A stretch of DNA of 35,536 bases from CAYLJV01 sp964554215 (GTDB lineage: Archaea; Hadarchaeota; Hadarchaeia; Hadarchaeales; JAGGTB01), in contig CAZKND010000004.1 of NCBI GenBank assembly GCA_964554215.1, forward strand, positions 1 to 35,536, written 5' to 3'. The translations under genes were made by a program, and so were the position numbers. The notes under the pieces were generated by a model. That model was given only the letters and a program-made list of their open reading frames with translations. It made no database searches and was not told the DNA's origin. Below are positions 31,301-35,536 of the stretch, piece after piece (the stretch's first letter is position 1; each line of letters opens with the position of its first letter).

Positions 31301-31321
31301 GCCATACTCAGACGTCAATAA
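28304..31321 (+). CDS. Large cell-surface protein with Ig-like repeats (contains assembly gap)
   Basis: About 1005 residues from the ATG chosen by its Shine-Dalgarno site; the frame extends 23 codons further upstream. The signal peptide is TAATFLAVAISVLMMVVPVLA, quoted in part as AVAISVLMMVVPVLA, cut before EHTQS. The C-terminus has one membrane anchor (WAMYATIAAIIAIILAALAI) and the cytoplasmic end LRRQ. The middle is very acidic, with many N-x-S/T sequons. The second half holds repeated Ig-like modules marked by FVVDRAAPQTP, TVDTTAPSITI and AVDTTAPSIEM. It is probably an S-layer or other major surface glycoprotein, though I recognise no named S-layer family. The ten Ns at 28734-28743 make the N-terminal third uncertain. 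Confidence 0.8.
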   Translation: MNYMNDKKITTAATFLAVAISVLMMVVPVLAEHTQSAEWKETGNDEYKVAADDNFVTSITVTTNGDSVDNIQIVGENISPVMNAPKGENFFIQGSSSFSSLRGGNNLVLQEGAELKLNGPVSVEIRENTRVKVEENTSVWGPNXXXXYLTKENEYVETKSLINTQIEENDNISNVEEKTVDFSGSSVTIRLTEDAEVVTTENENKVSLPSDTEFEIISSVSVTGALGDGDNIELLNDENVSPDNLSGFTRTNPLEALEVIEMTNPSDDFDNPSADPGETLYANEVIAENGTELVLNGSADVEMAENTPVVRQSGDELEIENAERASAIPDGWKTELKMDHPDLSENYIEYIAMTEDDELTSEIEIPVAVKMDKENKYVNVRTIDTKENPETEVNRLLLVADEQSPQVEEFNASPEWAGENEDVEIQIEMSESLGVAPDVAVKEDSGEYMSVELESSQDNTIYEAVYTTGDNKERDGEATVLIENYEDTVGNEGDPETRNFVVDRAAPQTPKFSDVINGWPIDKTNADEIQTNDPTYLLEAYAEDNNYLGPDQDLTNGTIVLTYSGEEVTIDAADDGYWKKSISLSDGTHEFGVKYIDRAGNESEENLENITVDTTAPSITITNDMEDGAYIADNQPVIELSIEDELLGIDNRVVDDKPDYDGDNVGYEVLLTTADFAKNVSPDNFESDAELENVSDEVIGYYNIDAEDNETEKGISLKNELPFDNNNNEVPFESKLENALEDGIELEEGTYALYVIAGDNLQTNTKSLEFTVDITDPDFTKDHVLHTEDEDGMRHEDGGVTTDKKTWTWSGTSDEAKSTIVMMDADGEELGSTTAGEDKEWDIEVTFNEDGRRTIFFQEVDRAGNTSEEIRWGTFAVDTTAPSIEMSEDTKALDGTETSESSIDIQATITDEIAEPNEDLTVSVSAPNYDLPQGDVTLGEDGVLDIDVPLEEGPNTIKITAIDGTNNVATSSIKVTRTVAPWAMYATIAAIIAIILAALAILRRQ
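28734..28743. other. Assembly gap of ten N bases
   Basis: Ten consecutive N bases inside the surface-protein gene. Ten is a placeholder, so the true length is unknown. The frame reads through it on both sides, consistent with one gene. Similar repeat units occur on both sides (LKLNGPVSVEIRENT before, LVLNGSADVEMAENT after), so a collapsed tandem repeat is a likely cause of the break. Confidence 0.95.
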
Positions 31322-31335
31322 AAAATAAACAACCC

Positions 31336-31370
31336 TTGAAGGGGTATATGCGGAAATCCCCTTCAATTTT
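31336..31370 (+). terminator. Hairpin terminator after the surface-protein gene
   Basis: TTGAAGGGG (31336-31344) and CCCCTTCAA (31358-31366) form a perfect 9-base-pair stem with a 13-base loop, followed by TTTT and further T-rich sequence. It lies 15 bases after the stop. The gene on the other side is convergent, and the stem might also stop that transcript. Strong hairpins like this are uncommon in archaea, which mostly terminate at oligo-T, so it may also stabilise the mRNA end. Confidence 0.75.
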
Positions 31371-31416
31371 CAACTTTTATTATTTGTTTTTGAACATCTT
31401 TAGAAAGAAATAACCT

Positions 31417-32499
31417 TTATTCGAACGTAATTGAGGGGCTATGCTTTCCTTCTTTTGAATAAAACCGTATTCTACTACTCACGTTTTTGAGATTTTCCAG
31501 TCCCATTTTTAAGACCAGATTTATCCTCTTCGGGTTTTCTTCCTGGATATGATTCAAGACTTTGAACTGGTACCATTTTCCGTTTCCAGAAATCTTCTCC
31601 TCATCGATTTTTTCACCTAAACATTTCTTGATTTCTCCAGGTTGAGAATGTTTTGATTTTTCGTAATTCTCTATAGAGTACAGCTCGATAGACACACCTT
31701 TTTCCCTAAGTTTCGAAAAATTAGAACCCCAATACTGATGAACGTTCAGACTAGCACTTTCGACATTCTCAGGTATATTCTCGATCTCAAAAGATAGCAA
31801 GGCATATCTATTCCCGTTTTCAACCGTGGCGATTTCTAAATGGTCCTCGTTAGAACTCCTTTCGCCGGTTCTTTGTGGACCGGTATAAGTATCATCTATC
31901 GGGTAAGTGATCTTCTTTGACTTGGAGTTGTTCAAACTTGGAAACATGTCGTAATTCTTTTCACTACTGGTGACTGCTTGGAACTGTATATCCATGTTTT
32001 CGACATGTTCTTCGATCTTAAGTCGTAGTTTGACGGTTTTCACGCAGGAAGCGTTCAACTTCCAACCATTTTCCGGACCGATGGATGCTCCGGAACCGTC
32101 TTCGTTCAAGTTTAAAAGCCGGAGGTCATAGGTGGTGCAATTTTTCCACTTACCGTCCTCCAAGATGGATATAGAAACGTTTTCCTCTGAAATACCGAAA
32201 AACTTTCCTCGAATATGGATATTATCCCAAAAATCCGACTTCGAACCGTTAGGATTTTTCAATCGGAGTTCGAATTCGGACCACTCACCCACAGTTATCT
32301 CTCCATTTTCATCCCCTATCTCCCCTCCCGGAGCGTAGCCAAGTTCTAAAAGGTCTTTAGGATCTCTTTTCACACTGATTTCGTCCTCTAAAGTGTTGCT
32401 TGCCAAGAAATAGTTGTATCCTGAAACAGTTCCGCCCATAATAAGGACTAGAAAAGCTCCGAGAAGAAGTGGTTTGAGGTAATCTTTATCTAAGATCAT
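31417..32499 (-). CDS. Exported protein with a DNRLRE-like C-terminal domain
   Basis: 360 residues. The N-terminal hydrophobic segment (LKPLLLGAFLVLIMGGTVSGY, quoted in part as LLLGAFLVLIMGG) is a signal peptide or anchor. Residues from about 60 to 180 form a beta-rich domain with EFELRLKNPNG and NVSISILEDGKW. The C-terminal half resembles DNRLRE/CBM96-type domains of archaeal surface proteins: YPIDDTYTGPQRTGE, YALLSFEIENIPENVESASL, then KWYQFKVLNHI and IRFYSKEGKHSPSITFE. It carries many N-glycosylation sequons. It faces the large surface protein across the terminator and may be part of the same envelope. The domain call is moderately sure; the function is unknown. Confidence 0.68.
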   Translation of the reverse strand: MILDKDYLKPLLLGAFLVLIMGGTVSGYNYFLASNTLEDEISVKRDPKDLLELGYAPGGEIGDENGEITVGEWSEFELRLKNPNGSKSDFWDNIHIRGKFFGISEENVSISILEDGKWKNCTTYDLRLLNLNEDGSGASIGPENGWKLNASCVKTVKLRLKIEEHVENMDIQFQAVTSSEKNYDMFPSLNNSKSKKITYPIDDTYTGPQRTGERSSNEDHLEIATVENGNRYALLSFEIENIPENVESASLNVHQYWGSNFSKLREKGVSIELYSIENYEKSKHSQPGEIKKCLGEKIDEEKISGNGKWYQFKVLNHIQEENPKRINLVLKMGLENLKNVSSRIRFYSKEGKHSPSITFE

Positions 32500-32605
32500 A
32501 GAATCCGGCTTAGATTTGTGCCGAGGTGGTTTTTATTGAAATAAAAAAGGAAATATTTGCAGATTTCTTAACTTTACAGTGAAAAAAGAAAAATCTACCC
32601 CGTTT

Positions 32606-33148
32606 TCAAAAGTCATGGTAGATATCTTCGCCCGATGTGTCGACCGCCACCGTCAAGGGACCGAACTCTTCCACTTCCAAGACCCATAAGGCTTCAGGAA
32701 GTCCTAAATCTTTCCAAAAAACATTCTTGACATTTTTGATTGAGTCCGCAGCTAGAGCAGCCGCTCCCCCTGTGAAAGATAGGTAGACACAGTCCATAGA
32801 ACTGATTTTTGGAACAACTTCTTTCCCTACCCCTCCCTTACCGATGAGAGCTTTCACCCCGGTTTTTTCCACGAAATCTCCCTGCACATCGTCAAGCCTC
32901 CCACTGGTCGTAGGACCCGCTGAGACGATTTGCCAACTTTCCCCATTTCTTTCGACCAAAGGTCCGCAATGATAAACGACTCCGTTTTCAAGGTCTTCGG
33001 GCAAGTCCTTGTTTTCTTCAAAAAAGTCCAAAATCCGTTCATAAGCCTTGTCTCTGGCTGTTACGATCTTTCCCGAAATCTTGACGGAGTCCCCCATGTC
33101 TAACTTTTCGACATCTTTCTCGGTTAGAGGAGGTTTGAGAGAAATCAT
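32606..33148 (-). CDS. Class I fumarate hydratase beta subunit
   Basis: C-terminal half of the iron-sulphur fumarase, which interconverts fumarate and malate. Of 180 residues, recognisable parts are GDSVKISGKIVTARDKAYER, VYHCGPLVER, SAGPTTSGRLD, ALIGKGGVG and the C-terminal LGLPEALWVLEVEEFGPLTV. The start overlaps the alpha-subunit stop by four bases (ATGA), so the two are co-translated. L-tartrate dehydratase has the same architecture and cannot be excluded by sequence alone. T-rich sequence on the coding strand after the stop (about 32582-32599) probably terminates the operon. Confidence 0.92.
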   Translation of the reverse strand: MISLKPPLTEKDVEKLDMGDSVKISGKIVTARDKAYERILDFFEENKDLPEDLENGVVYHCGPLVERNGESWQIVSAGPTTSGRLDDVQGDFVEKTGVKALIGKGGVGKEVVPKISSMDCVYLSFTGGAAALAADSIKNVKNVFWKDLGLPEALWVLEVEEFGPLTVAVDTSGEDIYHDF

Positions 33149-34014
33149 TTGGGCACCTCTATCTTGAAATCGTTATCAGCTAATCGAGCCTTGGACCTTC
33201 GAGCAGCCCAGCACTGCAAGTTGATGCCTAGGGGTAGACTCGCAGTGTGACACCCGGCTTTTTCGATACGTGTTCCTAAAACGGTCGTATCTCCACCCAT
33301 ACCCATGGGGCCTGACCCGATGGCGTTCGCTTTTTCTGTGATTTTTTCCTCTAGTTCTTTCAGTTTGGAGGAACTGTTTTCTTCAGTCAAGGGTTTTAGC
33401 AAGGATTTTTTGGCTAAATACGATGCGTAATCGGCGGTTCCACCTATCCCTACCCCTATTATCCCAGGAGGGCAGAACTGTCCGCCGGCTTCTTCGACGA
33501 AATCCAGTATTTTTTCCATTATCTTTTCCTCCGAAGCTGTAGGGTTCAACATGAACAGTTTGCTCCAGTTTTCACTCCCTCCGCCTTTGAGCATTATCTC
33601 CACTTCCAGGTCCGATTTGCTGGGAATCAAGTGTATTATAGGATTTTTCAAACCCGTATTGGTTTCAAGATTTTTCCTAGTTATAGGGTCCACGATGTTC
33701 GACCTCAGTGGGATTGTTTCAGTGGACTCCTCGACTGCTTCCCCGACCGTTTTCCTCAGGTTGAAATCAAGCGATTTTTGAGGTGATTTTTTGATGAAGA
33801 AAATAGGTGTCCCGGTGTCTTGACACAGGGGTTTCCCCTTCTTTTCGGCGACTTCCAAGTTTTTCAAAATGTTGCCCAACTGTTCTTCGGCGGTTTCGTT
33901 CTCCTCTTTTTCCCGAGCCTCTTCCAACTTTTCCACTACATCTTCAGGTATTCGTGTCGCTGAAAGTTGAAGCATCTCCTTCAAGGTTTCTTTGAACTCT
34001 TTTCTCGATATCAT
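33145..34014 (-). CDS. Class I fumarate hydratase alpha subunit
   Basis: Carries the [4Fe-4S] cluster and most of the active site. From the ATG at 34012-34014 the candidate ligands are C64 in PLCQDTGTP, C181 in GGQFCPPGIIGVGIGG and C255 in AGCHTASLPLG. Other hallmarks are SNIVDPITRKN, GGGSENWSKL and GSGPMGMGGDTT. I prefer this ATG to an in-frame TTG at 34023. The two-subunit form is common in archaea. AT-rich sequence upstream (about 34030-34050 on the minus strand) may be the promoter, shared divergently with the DUF192 gene. Confidence 0.93.
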   Translation of the reverse strand: MISRKEFKETLKEMLQLSATRIPEDVVEKLEEAREKEENETAEEQLGNILKNLEVAEKKGKPLCQDTGTPIFFIKKSPQKSLDFNLRKTVGEAVEESTETIPLRSNIVDPITRKNLETNTGLKNPIIHLIPSKSDLEVEIMLKGGGSENWSKLFMLNPTASEEKIMEKILDFVEEAGGQFCPPGIIGVGIGGTADYASYLAKKSLLKPLTEENSSSKLKELEEKITEKANAIGSGPMGMGGDTTVLGTRIEKAGCHTASLPLGINLQCWAARRSKARLADNDFKIEVPK

Positions 34015-34068
34015 ATGCTCCAAGTTTTGATAAGTATTAACCGACTATAAACTTTCAAGGGGATTACC

Positions 34069-34425
34069 ATTCGTCTGACCGATCAAGATAAAGGGAATAT
34101 AATCGCGAAAGATCTGGAAAAGGCGGACTCTTTCTGGACCCGGTTCAGAGGATTGATGTTCAGACGCAACTTTTCGAAAGAAAAAGCCCTACTTTTCACA
34201 TTTCCCGAAGAGAGAAAATTTCAAATCCACACTTTTTTCGTATTTTTCCCGATAGACCTAGTTTATCTGGATGAAAACTTCGAGATAATAGAGATTGAAA
34301 AAGATGTGTCACCTTTCAGAGGGTATACGCCCGAAAAAGAGGCGAGGAACTTGGTCGAGTTCAGGGCCGGAAAGGTCGAAGAGGAAAACATCGAACTCGG
34401 AGACAAGTTAGAGGTTATAGAATAG
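34069..34425 (+). CDS. DUF192 family protein with an apparent non-AUG start
   Basis: Small DUF192/COG1430 protein. Family features: FRGLMFRRNFSKEKALLF, HTFFVFFPIDLVYLD and the C-terminal ELGDKLEVIE. The first ATG/GTG/TTG codons (34153 and 34156) fall inside the conserved RGLMFR motif and would remove the N-terminal strand. The same open frame continues upstream to a stop at 34048 and reads IRLTDQDKGNIIAKDLEKAD, which fits the family N-terminus. Only ATT (34063, 34069) or CTG (34075) could start it. I chose the ATT at 34069, six bases after AAGGGG. The function of the family is unknown; some members are exported, but no signal peptide is seen here. Confidence 0.75.
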   Translation: MRLTDQDKGNIIAKDLEKADSFWTRFRGLMFRRNFSKEKALLFTFPEERKFQIHTFFVFFPIDLVYLDENFEIIEIEKDVSPFRGYTPEKEARNLVEFRAGKVEEENIELGDKLEVIE

Positions 34426-34466
34426 AAAATCCTTAATTTAACAAAAAATAAATAGTAGATGATAAG
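34426..34466 (+). promoter_or_regulatory. Probable dacZ promoter
   Basis: CCTTAATTTAAC (about 34431-34442) lies 25-36 bases before the ATG at 34467, giving a very short leader. The rest of the 41-base gap is A-rich, with GATGATAAG just before the start and no clear Shine-Dalgarno site. Confidence 0.4.
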
Positions 34467-35324
34467 ATGGAAATTCAAGACGACATGATTTCGACTTCTG
34501 TAGAACTGGCTCGAAACATAGGTGCCGATTCGATTCTTGTACTGACGGAGACAGGTAGTGCATATAACGAACTGAAGGGAAAATTTGAAGATATAGATGT
34601 TATAGCCATGACTCCCAACGAAGAAACTTACGAAGAGCTGTCCGGTGAATCAGGATCGAAGGTAATAGAGTTTTCAGTGAGAGACCCTACCCGAACGGGA
34701 CAGGTTCGACATGCAGTATGGAGAGGATTGGGCGACGGATTACTCTCTCCAGGTGATTTGATAGTTTGCTTGATAGGGGAAATGGGAGCTCAAGAGGGAA
34801 TAGATACGATATCGGTGTACAAGATATCGGAAGCAGAATCGACACTTGCCGGAGTCATAGAATCCGACCCGGTGATGAATTCGATTGTCGAAATCGCGAC
34901 CGAGCTAGGATGGTCAGGTCGAAAAGGTGAACCGTTGGGAGCTACATTCATATTGGGAGACTTGGAGAAGGTGATGAATCAGTCTCATCAGATGGGATTA
35001 AACCCGTTCAAAGGTTACGAGGATATCAATATAACGGACAGAAAAAACTGGGAATTGATCAGAAGGTACGCATTTCTCGATGGAGCATTCATCTTAGACG
35101 GAAAAGGCAACATCGTAGCTGCAGGAAGATTCCTTGATTCTGACGCAGATATAGACATTCCTAACGGTCTAGGTACGAGACACCTGTCAGCAGCTTCCAT
35201 GACAGCCGCTACACATGCTAAGGCGATAACTGTTTCCGGAACAGACGGTAAAATCCGCATATTTTCGAACGGAGAAGTTTTGGGGCTGGTGGACCCCCAA
35301 AGTAAGATGCTTGAAGAAGTTTGA
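34467..35324 (+). CDS. dacZ: Diadenylate cyclase DacZ (DisA_N-type, archaeal)
   Basis: Makes the second messenger c-di-AMP from two ATP. The N-terminal part (about 1-130) is the pyruvate-kinase-like domain of archaeal DacZ, with LARNIGADSILVLTETG and GDLIVCLIGEMG. The C-terminal cyclase domain has the signature DGAFILDGKGNIVAAGRFL and then GLGTRHLSAASMTA; the classical second motif RHR reads RHL here. The 285 residues match the archaeal family. In other euryarchaea c-di-AMP level affects osmotic response, which would suit a salt-adapted cell. No c-di-AMP phosphodiesterase is seen nearby. Confidence 0.9.
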   Translation: MEIQDDMISTSVELARNIGADSILVLTETGSAYNELKGKFEDIDVIAMTPNEETYEELSGESGSKVIEFSVRDPTRTGQVRHAVWRGLGDGLLSPGDLIVCLIGEMGAQEGIDTISVYKISEAESTLAGVIESDPVMNSIVEIATELGWSGRKGEPLGATFILGDLEKVMNQSHQMGLNPFKGYEDINITDRKNWELIRRYAFLDGAFILDGKGNIVAAGRFLDSDADIDIPNGLGTRHLSAASMTAATHAKAITVSGTDGKIRIFSNGEVLGLVDPQSKMLEEV

Positions 35325-35343
35325 AAACCCTGAAAGGGAAAAT

Positions 35344-35536
35344 ATGGTCTATCTGTATCTCTTGAGACTTTCGGATGATTCTATATATTGTGGAATAACT
35401 AAGAATCCGAGAAAGAGGATGAAGCAGCACAGACAGGGTCGAGGAAGCAAATACGTCAATAGCAGACTTCCTTTCGAACTGGTTTATCTAGAGAAACACG
35501 AAAATAGGAGTGAAGCGATGCAGAAAGAAGCTGAAG
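35344..35536 (+). CDS. GIY-YIG domain protein (3' end outside window)
   Basis: From the ATG at 35344 to the window edge the frame reads 64 codons. It matches the UPF0213/COG2827 single-domain GIY-YIG family: VYLYLLRLSDDSIYCGITKN (the Tyr pair and the YCGIT strand), then the Arg in NPRKRMKQH and GRGSKYVNSRLPFELVYLE, ending with the start of the Glu-containing helix (SEAMQKEAE). The prototype fold is a nuclease, but the role of these small proteins is unclear. It starts 19 bases after dacZ, probably co-transcribed. Confidence 0.87.
   Translation, partial: MVYLYLLRLSDDSIYCGITKNPRKRMKQHRQGRGSKYVNSRLPFELVYLEKHENRSEAMQKEAE

Overview
This window comes from a halophilic or salt-adapted archaeon, probably a euryarchaeal lineage other than Halobacteria. 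The archaeal assignment is secure: RpoL, TFS, PCNA, the two-subunit primase, GINS, aIF2-alpha, L44e, S27e, Nop10, diphthamide synthesis, Csl4 exosome, EndoQ and a DacZ-type diadenylate cyclase are all present. Nearly every protein is rich in Asp and Glu, including ribosomal and replication proteins, which fits a salt-in cytoplasm, while the DNA is only moderately GC-rich, unlike typical haloarchaea. A run of ten N bases at 28734-28743 shows that this is a draft assembly. No rRNA or tRNA gene, CRISPR array or insertion sequence was recognised. I cannot name the species.

Layout. Positions 1-6837 hold a pyrimidine block: pyrB-pyrI-pyrF on the minus strand, pyrC-pyrK on the plus strand, pyrD on the minus strand, then pyrG. 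It covers carbamoyl-aspartate to orotate, OMP to UMP and UTP to CTP; carAB and pyrE are not in view. Positions 6912-8912 encode a degenerate PEP-synthase-like protein without the phosphohistidine domain. Positions 8949-14061 carry information-processing genes: dph2, a METTL5-like methyltransferase, csl4, a small unknown, rpoL, an RNase III-like protein, DUF99, signal peptidase, a Nudix hydrolase and tfs. Positions 14072-20277 are the archaeal replication-translation cluster: OB-fold protein, pcn, priL, priS, gins51, rpl44e, rps27e, aIF2-alpha, nop10 and a PAC2 protein. EndoQ, a geranylgeranyl reductase-like flavoprotein and aspS follow.

The accessory-looking part starts near 24200. It has two paralogous stand-alone response regulators, then a locus with two helix-turn-helix proteins, an ExeA/Orc-like AAA+ ATPase with a very acidic tail, and GTCAAC repeats on both sides of one HTH gene (25257-25945). 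This is the best candidate for an undescribed system, perhaps an origin, partition or mobile-replicon module. After about 500 noncoding bases comes a large surface protein (28304-31321, interrupted by the assembly gap), facing a second exported protein with a DNRLRE-like domain. The window ends with a two-subunit class I fumarase, a DUF192 gene with no ordinary start codon at its natural N-terminus, dacZ and the start of a GIY-YIG gene.

How the genes fit together. The pyrimidine enzymes feed UTP and CTP synthesis. The replication and translation genes form close-packed operons with 1-nt overlaps, GTG and TTG starts and some clear Shine-Dalgarno sites. Single genes and operon heads often have an AT-rich TATA-like element about 25-40 bases before the start codon, which suggests short-leader or leaderless transcripts. 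PCNA, EndoQ and DUF99 together suggest a locally encoded capacity for repairing deaminated DNA bases.
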